A DNA stretch of 64,000 nt, taken from a bacterium (GTDB lineage Bacteria; Electryoneota; RPQS01). Shown here in pieces: positions 18,506 to 26,251 of this stretch (its first letter is position 1; each line of letters begins with the position of its first letter). Below the pieces are notes generated by a model. It did not search any database and was not told the origin of the DNA. It worked only from the letters and a program-made list of their open reading frames with translations. The stretch spans positions 365,511-429,510 of the forward strand of contig JAHDVH010000001.1 in the NCBI GenBank assembly GCA_023382385.1, in the 5' to 3' direction. Both the position numbers and the translations under genes were made by a program.

Positions 18506-19452
18506 GGCACTTGAGTCATAGCCGCAAGGGCGCGATGCCTCTCAACAAGTTCTTCTCTGCTCCGGTCCTTCAGTCCTTCAGGACCAAAACCCTCAACATA
18601 GAAAGATCCAATTACTGATGCCCACTGCATGCCACGGCGAAAGTTCACGTCTGTAATTTTCTCACATGCTGCAAGGTAGCCGAGCAATCCCCCCGCATAC
18701 GAATCACCGGCACCCGTTGGATCGACTACCTCTTCAACGGGATAGGTCTGCGTCATGAACATTCCCCGACTTGACGCAAGAAAACTGCCGTGCTCACCCT
18801 TCTTCACGATAACCCACTTGGGCCCGAACTTCAGTAACTCTCGCGCGGCACCAATCAAGCTTGAAGCTTCTGTAAGCCATCGAGCTTCATACTCGTCGAC
18901 AAACAGCAAATCCACTTGCTTAAGCACTTTCATGAAATCTTTGCGTGCGATATCTATCCAAAGCTGGAAGGTGTCAATCGCTACGAGTTGAGGGCGCTTA
19001 ACCTGCTTTAAGACCTCAATCTGAAGGCGAGGCTCTATCGCCGCTAAAAACAGAATGTCCGGTTGACGATAGTTCTCGGGAAGTTTTGGCGAGAAATGCT
19101 CGAACACGCCAAGCTCAGTGCGAATCGTCTCGCGCGTGCGGAATCCTTCATGATATCGTCCTTCCCAAAGAAAGGTCTGACCCTGCTTGACTTCGACTCC
19201 ATGAAAATCCACACTTCTTCTGCGCAGGAACTCCGCCTGCTCGAACGGATAGTCCTCGCCAACGGCACCGACCAGTCCTACCGAAGCGAATCGAGATGCG
19301 GCATTTGCGAAATGAAAAGCAGAACCGCCGAGAACGACTTTGCCCTCGACAACAGGTGTATGCAGAATATCAATTGCCACACTGCCGACAACAACAACGT
19401 CCGGCGAGGACACGCTGTTCAATCTCTTTACTCTTGGCTTTCTCGCGGAATT
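18502..19452 (-). CDS. PfkB/ribokinase-family sugar or nucleoside kinase
   Basis: The protein contains the PfkB fold: GSVAIDIL and LGGSAFHFANAASRF near the N-terminus and the signature DPTGAGDSYAGGLLGYLA near the C-terminus, where the Asp of GAGD is the catalytic base. The long open frame reaches 19626, deep inside argS, so a later start is needed. TTG 19452 has GGAG eight bases before it and lies just after the argS stop; TTG 19422 and GTG 19413 (giving MSSPDVVVVG) are alternatives. The substrate cannot be read from sequence. Its overlap with mtnA, which handles a pentose 1-phosphate, makes a nucleoside or pentose substrate attractive, but that is inference. Confidence 0.82.
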   Translation of the reverse strand, partial: NSARKPRVKRLNSVSSPDVVVVGSVAIDILHTPVVEGKVVLGGSAFHFANAASRFASVGLVGAVGEDYPFEQAEFLRRRSVDFHGVEVKQGQTFLWEGRYHEGFRTRETIRTELGVFEHFSPKLPENYRQPDILFLAAIEPRLQIEVLKQVKRPQLVAIDTFQLWIDIARKDFMKVLKQVDLLFVDEYEARWLTEASSLIGAARELLKFGPKWVIVKKGEHGSFLASSRGMFMTQTYPVEEVVDPTGAGDSYAGGLLGYLAACEKITDVNFRRGMQWASVIGSFYVEGFGPEGLKDRSREELVERHRALAAMTQVP

Positions 19453-19457
19453 CAAGG

Positions 19458-21098
19458 CTACATCTCCGTAGGTGCGCTCACCCCACACAGCGCTAGCCCG
19501 CGCTGCAGGGCAATTTGTGTGGCCCGGCATAAACACAACCGTGCCGTTTGAAGTTCTGCAGGCGTCGTCAACACACGACAATGATGATAGAACCTGTGAA
19601 ACTGTGCGGCAACTTCGCGCAGCCACACGGTCATCCCATGCGGATCACGGCTCGCAGCACAGTCGGTCAAGACGTCGGCGAGCTCTCTTATTCGGCGTAA
19701 TAGGATGAGCTCTTCTTCATGCGTAAGCAAATTCAAATGCTCAGCACTCTCAGGCAACGGAATCTCCCCGCGCCTGAAAATGGAAGCAATTCGTGCATGT
19801 GCATACTGCGCGTAAAACACGGGATTGTCATCCGAATGTCGTTTTGCCAACTCAATGTCAAAATCGAGTGGTGTCGACGTTCGTCGCAGCAGAAAGAAAT
19901 AGCGGGCGGCGTCAATTCCTACTTCGTCAAGCAACTCGTCCATCTCGATAATCTGCCCGGCACGCTTTGACATCTTGACAGGTTCTCCATCGCGGAGCAG
20001 ATTGATGTGCTGAAGCAGCATGATCTCCAGTCTCTTCGAATCTTCCCCCAATGCGGACATGGCGGCCGACATCTTCGTCAAATAGGAGTGGTGATCAGGT
20101 CCCAGAATGTCTAAAATGAGGTTGTATCCGCGTCTAAACTTGTCCCAGTGATACGCGATGTCAGGCAAAAAGTAGGTTGGCTTGCCCTGTGACGTAACGA
20201 TAACCCAGTCCTGCGTATCCCCGAAGTCAGAAGTCCTGACGAACATCGCGCCGTCCTTTTCGTAAACCGCGCCACGTGAATCAAGTGCTTCATACGCTTG
20301 CCACTCTGCATTGCTTGCACGCAAGGTGCTTTCCTGAAACCAGCGATCGATGTGTACTCGAAAGGATTCGAGTGACTTCCGATGAAGGGCAAGGTGGTGG
20401 TCAATCGCGAGTCTTCCTAAAACAGCGGCTGCCTCTTCCTCACCTTCAGATCGGAGCGTGGCGCCGTACTTCTGCACTATGGCCCGTGCAAACTCGATGA
20501 GATATTCCCCGTGGTAACCGCCTTCGGGAATCTCAATTTCATTTCCCAAGAGCGTCTCATAACGAGCACGCACGGACTTCCCCAGAAGTTCGACTTGATT
20601 GCCCGCGTCGTTGACATAGAACTCTGCCTCACACTCAGCACCTAGTTCGCGATAGATTCGACACAAAGTGTCGCCCACAGCTGCGGCACGAGCACTCACG
20701 ACGTTTAGCGGTCCCGTGGGATTTGCTGAGACAAACTCTATCAGGATTCGCTCGCCTTTGCGCTCATCGCTCCGGCTGATATGCTCGCCTTTTGCCAAAG
20801 CGAGTTCGACTATTGACTGCAGGTACTCTGGCGCGAACCTGAAGTTAATGAAGCCCGGTCCTGCGACCCCCGTACAGGACACGAGTGTCTCGTCAAGCTC
20901 GAGACTTGCAGTAAGTTTGTCAGCAAGAGTCCGCGGTGCGACCTTCGCAGTCTTCGCATTTACCAAAGCCGCATTGGTCGCGAGATCTCCGTGCGAAGCG
21001 TCGCGCGGTTTCTCAAGCGTTACGGCGGCTCCTTCTACTCCAAGCGAGTTCAGCGCTTGCGTGAGCGCGGATTTGAGATAGTCGTGCACCCTTCTCAC
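19458..21098 (-). CDS. argS: Arginyl-tRNA synthetase
   Basis: ArgRS charges tRNA-Arg with arginine using ATP. The 546-residue product has the N-terminal additional domain (about 1-90), the class I catalytic core from about 115, and the helical anticodon-binding domain ending near residue 546, including the YAQYAHARI segment. The class I HIGH position, within NPTGPLNVVSARAAAVGD (126-143), reads NVVS instead of H-x-G-H, while the second signature is a clear KMSKR at 375-379. I recall this combination from a subgroup of ArgRS. The start GTG overlaps the rsfS stop by four bases. Confidence 0.95.
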   Translation of the reverse strand: MRRVHDYLKSALTQALNSLGVEGAAVTLEKPRDASHGDLATNAALVNAKTAKVAPRTLADKLTASLELDETLVSCTGVAGPGFINFRFAPEYLQSIVELALAKGEHISRSDERKGERILIEFVSANPTGPLNVVSARAAAVGDTLCRIYRELGAECEAEFYVNDAGNQVELLGKSVRARYETLLGNEIEIPEGGYHGEYLIEFARAIVQKYGATLRSEGEEEAAAVLGRLAIDHHLALHRKSLESFRVHIDRWFQESTLRASNAEWQAYEALDSRGAVYEKDGAMFVRTSDFGDTQDWVIVTSQGKPTYFLPDIAYHWDKFRRGYNLILDILGPDHHSYLTKMSAAMSALGEDSKRLEIMLLQHINLLRDGEPVKMSKRAGQIIEMDELLDEVGIDAARYFFLLRRTSTPLDFDIELAKRHSDDNPVFYAQYAHARIASIFRRGEIPLPESAEHLNLLTHEEELILLRRIRELADVLTDCAASRDPHGMTVWLREVAAQFHRFYHHCRVLTTPAELQTARLCLCRATQIALQRGLALCGVSAPTEM

Positions 21099-21730
21099 GC
21101 TGAGGCGTCACGTTTGCGTCGAGTAACTTTCTTCGCAGCCTTCTTGACCGCCTTCTTGACTGCCTTCTTCGCAGCCTTCTTTGCTGTCTTCTTTTTCACT
21201 GCTTGCTTTTTGGCGGCGGACTTCTGCGTGATCACCAAAGCTTTCTTCTTGATTGCTGCGGTGCGCTTCGCGGACTCCTTCACTGCGCTTTTCGAAGTTG
21301 CTTGATCAACAACTTCGATTACTTTCGCATCACTCCACAGATCCTCGAGTCGATAGTAATCTCTGAAACTCGGGCGGAACACATGTACAACTACGTCGAT
21401 GTAGTCAATTAGAACCCAGTTCAATGCGTCCATGCCTTCGCGATGCGCGGCTTTCTCGCCAAGTGTTTCGCGCGTGCTCTTCTCGATATGTGTGGCAATG
21501 GCTTTGACCTGCTGATTCACTTCTCCCGTGCAAATAACAAAGTAATCCGTCACGGTATCCAACTGGGTCAAGTCAAGTATCGTAACGTCTTCTGCTTTCT
21601 TTTCCAAAGCAGCTTGGGCAATCTGTTTAGCCAATTGTAACGGACGAGCGTTTCTCAGTCGAAATCTCCGGTTTATACTCAAATGCCTATCGTTACACAA
21701 TTCTCTAAATCTATCGTCGTACCGCACCAT
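21095..21730 (-). CDS. rsfS: Ribosomal silencing factor RsfS with a Lys/Ala-rich C-terminal tail
   Basis: RsfS binds ribosomal protein uL14 and blocks subunit joining in slow growth. Residues about 31-138 are a complete RsfS domain: AEDVTILDLTQLDTVTDYFV, ICTGEVNQQVKAIA, GMDALNWVLIDYIDVVVHVF and YRLEDLW. Family members are usually 100-140 residues; here a tail of about 70 residues (141-211) follows, mostly Lys and Ala in KKxxKKA repeats like histone H1 or AlgP-type tails. The N-terminal 30 residues are Arg-rich and not part of the domain. It is the first gene of the long leftward operon and overlaps argS. RsfS itself is sure; the tail's role is unknown. Confidence 0.92.
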   Translation of the reverse strand: MVRYDDRFRELCNDRHLSINRRFRLRNARPLQLAKQIAQAALEKKAEDVTILDLTQLDTVTDYFVICTGEVNQQVKAIATHIEKSTRETLGEKAAHREGMDALNWVLIDYIDVVVHVFRPSFRDYYRLEDLWSDAKVIEVVDQATSKSAVKESAKRTAAIKKKALVITQKSAAKKQAVKKKTAKKAAKKAVKKAVKKAAKKVTRRKRDASA

Positions 21731-21913
21731 ATTCCCATGCCTTATAACGAACGCCTTTGTACTCTTTTGACCCTGGATACGCCATACAGTTTAACCGACG
21801 CCAGCATGACACGCTCTTGGAAGTCCTAAACGAGGTCGAAAAGCAGAAACTGACGTTTAGGCGGGATGGCCCATGCCGGACATGTGCGGGATCAACTTGG
21901 GAGGAACCGCCGC

Positions 21914-21947
21914 CAAAAAAATGACCGAGAAATTGTCACTCTCGGTC
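21914..21947 (-). terminator. Rho-independent terminator
   Basis: On the minus strand an eight-base-pair stem (GACCGAGA with TCTCGGTC, 21923-21930 and 21940-21947) with a nine-base loop is followed by ATTTTTTT. It lies 78 bases after the stop of the secreted protein gene at 22025 and ends that unit before rsfS. Confidence 0.85.
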
Positions 21948-22024
21948 GCAGCAATCAGCCAACCGATCCGGCAGGCAATACGATACTTCAGAAACAAGCG
22001 CTCGATCAACTCCCCCACGTGGAA

Positions 22025-22543
22025 CTACGGCCTGCCTGGAAACATCCAAGGATTATAACCGTATCCCCACGAACCGTACGGCGAATTGCCCCAGCGATCA
22101 ACCGGTGTCATTCCTTTCGCAACCGACAGCCTGAACAGCGAATTCGAACTCGGCTGCCAAGTCAAATCTGTCGCACCTACAAAGTCTTGGCCCGTATTTG
22201 CGGGATTCCACTCAGACGGACCACTCGGCTGGAATTGGTATCCAAGATGTGTAGTCAAGGTCAAAGGTCGTGCAATCTGATAGTCAATTCGATTCATGTA
22301 CAATCCCCGAGACACACTTGTCCCGCCTGAGCTCGCATAGCCAACGCTCATGGAATGCGACATCTTCATACGTGATGGGTCCAGCAGGCCCCGCAAAGAT
22401 CTGACTCCCAGCTGTTGCTGCTCATAATCCCGCAAATATTCCGATGTTGCACTGGTTGACTGCTGCGCACGGTACTGCGCTTCCGCAACTGATACACAAA
22501 AAAGTGCTACGGACAAAAAAGTCACAATGGCCAAGCGAGTCAT
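22025..22543 (-). CDS. Secreted protein of unknown function
   Basis: The 172-residue product has a clear signal peptide (residues 1-22, cleaved after AEA). The mature part starts Gln-rich, then contains a segment resembling two or three amphipathic beta-strand pairs (about 85-140, for example RPLTLTTHLGYQFQP and FRLSVAKG) and an aromatic Gly/Tyr/Trp/Pro-rich end. This could be a small outer-membrane or surface protein, but I recognise no family. It forms its own transcription unit, with a promoter at 22574-22602, a GGAGAG ribosome site five bases before ATG and a terminator at 21914-21947. Base use resembles its neighbours. It lies between the GlmU-like gene and rsfS. Confidence 0.75.
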   Translation of the reverse strand: MTRLAIVTFLSVALFCVSVAEAQYRAQQSTSATSEYLRDYEQQQLGVRSLRGLLDPSRMKMSHSMSVGYASSGGTSVSRGLYMNRIDYQIARPLTLTTHLGYQFQPSGPSEWNPANTGQDFVGATDLTWQPSSNSLFRLSVAKGMTPVDRWGNSPYGSWGYGYNPWMFPGRP

Positions 22544-22573
22544 GAATCTCTCCGTTGCTTCGGCATAGAACCT

Positions 22574-22602
22574 AAGTTAAGCACAAATACTTTGAAAATC
22601 AA
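22574..22602 (-). promoter_or_regulatory. Sigma-70-type promoter for the secreted protein gene
   Basis: Reading the minus strand, TTGATT (22602-22597), a 17-base spacer and TAACTT (22579-22574) precede the ATG at 22543 by about 30 bases. The same TAACTT -10 form occurs at 28413-28418. Confidence 0.6.
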
Positions 22603-22606
22603 CACT

Positions 22607-23356
22607 TCAGACGCTAAGACGTGCAAGAAACTGCCGCTCGGCGCGGGCCAGTTCATCGGGGGTGTTAATACCCTGAAGTTCTTCATATGAGCCGCCGTTA
22701 ATCGCCTGAATCCGTCCCCCAGCCATCCCCAATATCCCAACGATATCGGTAAGGTAATACTCTCCCTTGGCATTGTTTGGCTTCACGTGTCTCAACGCAT
22801 CAAACAGGGCATTTCGAGCAACCACATAAATTCCACTATTGATTTCATTGATCTTACGTTGTTCTGGGGTAGCATCTCTTTCTTCCACAATCCTCAGGAA
22901 TTCCCCATCATAACCCCGCAGAATCCGACCATACCCAAACGGGTCAGGCGCGATAGTCGATAATACAGTCAAGCAACTCTTGCTGTCAACATGGGCACCG
23001 TATAGATTGGCAAGAGTATCCTCCCGCAACAAGGGGACATCCCCAGACAGTATGAGAACGTCATCACAGCTCTGCGGAATGGCCTCGTTCGCCTGCAAAA
23101 CGGCGTGGCCGGTCCCTTTTGGAGGATCCTGAATGACAGTCGTGACGGCTTTCCCCGATAGAACCGACTTCACCAATTCCCGCCCATGGCCGATCACCAC
23201 AACGGTCTCACGCGGGCCAAGTTTCTCAGCGGTATCCAGAACATGCAGTATCAACTCGCGGCCGGCAATCTTGTGCAAGACTTTGGGCAAGTTGCTGTTC
23301 ATTCGCGTGCCCATTCCGGCAGCGAGAACAACTACGGCGAGTCTGGAGTCCCTCAT
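22607..23356 (-). CDS. GlmU-like nucleotidyltransferase, N-terminal domain only
   Basis: The 249-residue product is a sugar-phosphate nucleotidyltransferase. VVLAAGMGTRMNSNLPKVLH (residues 7-26) is the nucleotide-binding signature of GlmU uridyltransferase, followed by VIQDPPKGTGHAVL and GDVPLL with the metal-binding Asp, and INSGIYVVARNALFDAL. GlmU proper (about 450 residues) continues into a beta-helix acetyltransferase domain; here the protein stops after the pyrophosphorylase fold. It would make UDP-GlcNAc from GlcNAc 1-phosphate or a related UDP-sugar, if acetylation is done elsewhere. ATG 23356 gives the family N-terminus; an in-frame upstream start would overlap panC by 29 bases. It is the last gene of the desulfurase-mnmA-panBC unit. 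Confidence 0.82.
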   Translation of the reverse strand: MRDSRLAVVVLAAGMGTRMNSNLPKVLHKIAGRELILHVLDTAEKLGPRETVVVIGHGRELVKSVLSGKAVTTVIQDPPKGTGHAVLQANEAIPQSCDDVLILSGDVPLLREDTLANLYGAHVDSKSCLTVLSTIAPDPFGYGRILRGYDGEFLRIVEERDATPEQRKINEINSGIYVVARNALFDALRHVKPNNAKGEYYLTDIVGILGMAGGRIQAINGGSYEELQGINTPDELARAERQFLARLSV

Positions 23357-23369
23357 CTGGAAAACTGGC

Positions 23370-24230
23370 TCAGTCAATTGAAAGTTCCGAAACTGCATCG
23401 GACACAGGGAGATTATCTATCAGTCGCACGCTGCCCACCCGAACCGCGCCAATCAGCCGTGCGTTCTCCGGCACAGGATCAATCTCCATGAGAGTGTCAT
23501 CTGCAACAGCCGTCAAATAGTCAGTCGGAATGTCGCTTGGTATCAGACTCTTCATCGCGTCTTGAATGGCGCCAAGGCGCTTCTCGCCTGCCATGAACAA
23601 CGACCTCCCGGCATGCAATGCTTTGTACAAAAGGGTAGCACGTTCTCGCTCGGCTGACTTTAGAAAGCGATTCCTCGAAGACATTGCCAGTCCATCCGGC
23701 TCGCGGACCGTCTTTCCCGCCACAATTCTGACGTCAATATCCAAACTTCGGCACATCGCTCGGATAAGTGCCAATTGCTGGAAGTCCTTCTCCCCAAACA
23801 CAGCGAGGTCGGGCCTCACTCGGTGAAGAAGTTTGAGCACAACAGTCAGCACGCCGGCGAAATGACCTGGTCGAATCGCGCCTTCCCACACATCGCCCAT
23901 TGGCCCGGGAACGACCAGCACGGGCGAACGGTCTCCATACATATCGTTTGCGTCTGGTGCATACACATAATCTATACCTTCATGCTCGAGCAGATCAACA
24001 TCTTGCTCCAGCGTCCTTGGATATCTGGCCAGATCTTCATTCGGTCCAAATTGTGTCGGATTGACGAAGATCGAAACGACCCTCACGTCGCACGGTCCGC
24101 ACAGCCGGGCCAGACTCAGATGGCCTTCGTGCAGTGCCCCCATGGTAGGGATCAGCCCGATTGGCGCACCGCAACTCCACAGGATGTCAAGTTCTGCGGC
24201 GAGTTCTGAATACGACGTCAAGACCTTCAC
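23370..24230 (-). CDS. panC: Pantothenate synthetase
   Basis: PanC joins pantoate and beta-alanine with ATP to make pantothenate, the coenzyme A precursor. The 286-residue protein has PTMGALHEGHLSLARL (about 28-43, with the HxGH ATP site), FVNPTQFGPNEDLARYPRT, the FGEKDFQQLALIR segment (about 148-160) and SSRNRFL with the KMSKS-like loop region. It starts with GTG overlapping the panB stop by four bases, so the two are translationally coupled. No panD is visible in the window. Confidence 0.96.
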   Translation of the reverse strand: MKVLTSYSELAAELDILWSCGAPIGLIPTMGALHEGHLSLARLCGPCDVRVVSIFVNPTQFGPNEDLARYPRTLEQDVDLLEHEGIDYVYAPDANDMYGDRSPVLVVPGPMGDVWEGAIRPGHFAGVLTVVLKLLHRVRPDLAVFGEKDFQQLALIRAMCRSLDIDVRIVAGKTVREPDGLAMSSRNRFLKSAERERATLLYKALHAGRSLFMAGEKRLGAIQDAMKSLIPSDIPTDYLTAVADDTLMEIDPVPENARLIGAVRVGSVRLIDNLPVSDAVSELSID

Positions 24231-25099
24231 TGAGTCTTCCGCCCTCGCTTTGCACCTTTCGGAATTTCTCCTTGCTGCGGAGCTTCATACGATTCGTTCT
24301 CAGCAGGGAAACTGCCTTCCCGCACATCATTCACCCAAGCTGCGACCGCCTCGCGGACCAAATCAGCACCCTTCATGTAGTGACGTACAAATCTCGGCTT
24401 GAACTTGTCAAAAATCCCAAGCAGGTCATAGTTTACCAGAATTTGCCCGTCACAGCCGACACCCGATCCGATTCCGATAGTCGGAATCTTCACTTCTTTG
24501 CTGACACGGGACGCAAGGCTCGCAGGAATCTTCTCCAGCACGATCGAAAAGCAACCTGCCTGTTCAAGTTCGCACGCCTGCTGAATCAACTCCTCGCCTT
24601 CCTGCGCAGTCGTCGCCTGCACCCCATACCCTCCGAATACATTGATCATCTGCGGCGTCAATCCCAGGTGCCCCATGACCGGAATTCCTGCATCCACAAG
24701 TCGAGTAACAGTCGGCAAGAGGTAACCGGCGCCTTCCAGCTTTACAGCCTGTGCTCCACCCTCCTTGAGAAACCGTATCGCATTCCGAAGTGTATCCTCC
24801 ATCGACACCTGAAACGAGCCAAACGGCATATCGGCAACTACCATGACTCGAGATGTGCCTCGCGACACGCAACGGGTTAGAAACAGCATTGCTTCCATCG
24901 TCATAGGAATCGTGGTGGCGTGTCCCGCAATGACGTTTCCGGCGCTGTCACCAACGAGCAAGAAATCCACTCCTGCCTCTTCTTCGAGAGCGGCAAAAAC
25001 GGCGTCGTAGGCCGTGAGGCCAACGATCTTGCGCCCTTCTTCCTTGCAACGCACCAACTGCGGCGCGGTCACACGGGGGAATACATTGACTTTGCTCAT
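24227..25099 (-). CDS. panB: 3-methyl-2-oxobutanoate hydroxymethyltransferase
   Basis: PanB transfers a hydroxymethyl group from methylene-tetrahydrofolate to ketoisovalerate to form ketopantoate. The 290-residue product carries LTAYDAVFA, LLVGDSAGNVIAGHATTIPM with the metal-binding Asp, GGAQAVKLEGA, PVMGHLGLTPQ and IGIGSGVGCDGQILV, covering the whole TIM barrel. The C-terminal 25 residues, after about residue 265, are charged and Gln/Gly/Lys-rich, an extension beyond most family members. It overlaps mnmA upstream and panC downstream by four bases each. Confidence 0.96.
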   Translation of the reverse strand: MSKVNVFPRVTAPQLVRCKEEGRKIVGLTAYDAVFAALEEEAGVDFLLVGDSAGNVIAGHATTIPMTMEAMLFLTRCVSRGTSRVMVVADMPFGSFQVSMEDTLRNAIRFLKEGGAQAVKLEGAGYLLPTVTRLVDAGIPVMGHLGLTPQMINVFGGYGVQATTAQEGEELIQQACELEQAGCFSIVLEKIPASLASRVSKEVKIPTIGIGSGVGCDGQILVNYDLLGIFDKFKPRFVRHYMKGADLVREAVAAWVNDVREGSFPAENESYEAPQQGEIPKGAKRGRKTQ

Positions 25100-26247
25100 G
25101 CTGGACCTCCGTTAAAACTGGAGAGAATCGCACCGCCAAGCACATAGTCGTCTCGATAGAAAACAGCCGACTGCCCCGGCGTCACCGCACGCACCGCGTG
25201 CTTAAACTCAATGCGAATCTGACCGTCAGGTTGCGCCTCAATCACAGCCGGCACCGGTTCAGAACGATAGCGCACCTTGACGTCGCACTTAATCGGCTCA
25301 TTCGGCTCTGCGATGGACACCCAATTCGCATCCTGTGCAAAAGCGAACGTGGTCAGACAGTTTTCCTCGTAGTCAACGTAGACTCTGTCGGTTTCCGGTT
25401 CGATTCGAGTCACATAGAGTGGACGTTCTGCCGCCAAGCCAATTCCCTTGCGCTGGCCAACAGTGAAATTCGTGATTCCGTCATGACGGCCAACAACTTT
25501 GCCTTCTGGCCCGACAATTTCGCCTCCGCCTAAGACCCGCAGTTGAGACGAATAGTTGTCTTCCAGGAACCTGCGATAGTTATTGTCTGGCACAAAGCAG
25601 ATGTCCTGGCTATCGGGCTTCTCTGCGGTGACCAGACCAAGCCCCCGTGCAAGCTCGCGCACTCGTGATTTCGGCAAATCACCAAGCGGGAACAGAGTGT
25701 GACTCAAACTGTCCTGAGACAGGCCCCATAAGGCGTACGACTGATCCTTTTCCGGATATGCGGCGCGCTTTAACTTAGTCCTGGCTCCTCCCCGCTCTAT
25801 CCTTGCATAATGCCCTGTTGCCAAGTACTCACAACCAAGCTTCCGCGCCTTCTCGAGCAGAGTCTGCCATTTCACGAATGTGTTGCAGCGAACGCAGGGA
25901 TTCGGGGTCCTTCCCCTCAGATACTCTCCTGCGAAATTCTCCACAACAGCTCCGTGAAACTCCTTGGACAGGTTTAGCACATAGTGCTTGAAACCCATTC
26001 GATCGGCAACCGCCCGTGCATCCTGTGCCATTGTAATACTGCAGCACCCGCTGGCGCGATTCAAGGACATCTCCTCTCCCCTCTCATCTGTCCAAAGGTG
26101 CATCGTTAAGCCGATCACCTCATAGCCCTGCTCGACCAGCAGCGCTGCAGCCACCGAACTGTCGACTCCGCCGGACATGGCAATTGCCACGACTGTTTTT
26201 GTTGTCGTCTTGGAGGGCGTCAGAATGCTTGGCACGGATGTTGACAT
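25096..26247 (-). CDS. mnmA: tRNA-specific 2-thiouridylase MnmA
   Basis: MnmA thiolates U34 of tRNA-Lys, Glu and Gln. The 383-residue protein has the PP-loop SGGVDSS at 25-31, the catalytic Cys118 in TPNPCVRCN, GHYARI at 145-150, and the second catalytic Cys217 in DSQDICFVP; both cysteines needed for persulfide transfer are there. The N-terminal 17 residues are a Ser/Thr-rich extension. The upstream gene cluster contains a cysteine desulfurase, the usual sulfur donor, which supports function. The stop overlaps panB. Confidence 0.96.
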   Translation of the reverse strand: MSTSVPSILTPSKTTTKTVVAIAMSGGVDSSVAAALLVEQGYEVIGLTMHLWTDERGEEMSLNRASGCCSITMAQDARAVADRMGFKHYVLNLSKEFHGAVVENFAGEYLRGRTPNPCVRCNTFVKWQTLLEKARKLGCEYLATGHYARIERGGARTKLKRAAYPEKDQSYALWGLSQDSLSHTLFPLGDLPKSRVRELARGLGLVTAEKPDSQDICFVPDNNYRRFLEDNYSSQLRVLGGGEIVGPEGKVVGRHDGITNFTVGQRKGIGLAAERPLYVTRIEPETDRVYVDYEENCLTTFAFAQDANWVSIAEPNEPIKCDVKVRYRSEPVPAVIEAQPDGQIRIEFKHAVRAVTPGQSAVFYRDDYVLGGAILSSFNGGPA

Positions 26248-26251
26248 TTCT

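Noticed and set aside
19453-19626. Longer N-terminus of the PfkB kinase inside argS
   Set aside because: It overlaps argS by 170 bases and has no kinase-like residues; a TTG just past argS with GGAG fits better.
21866-22330. Plus-strand open frame opposite the secreted protein
   Set aside because: It lies antisense to a gene with signal peptide, promoter and terminator, and has no motif.
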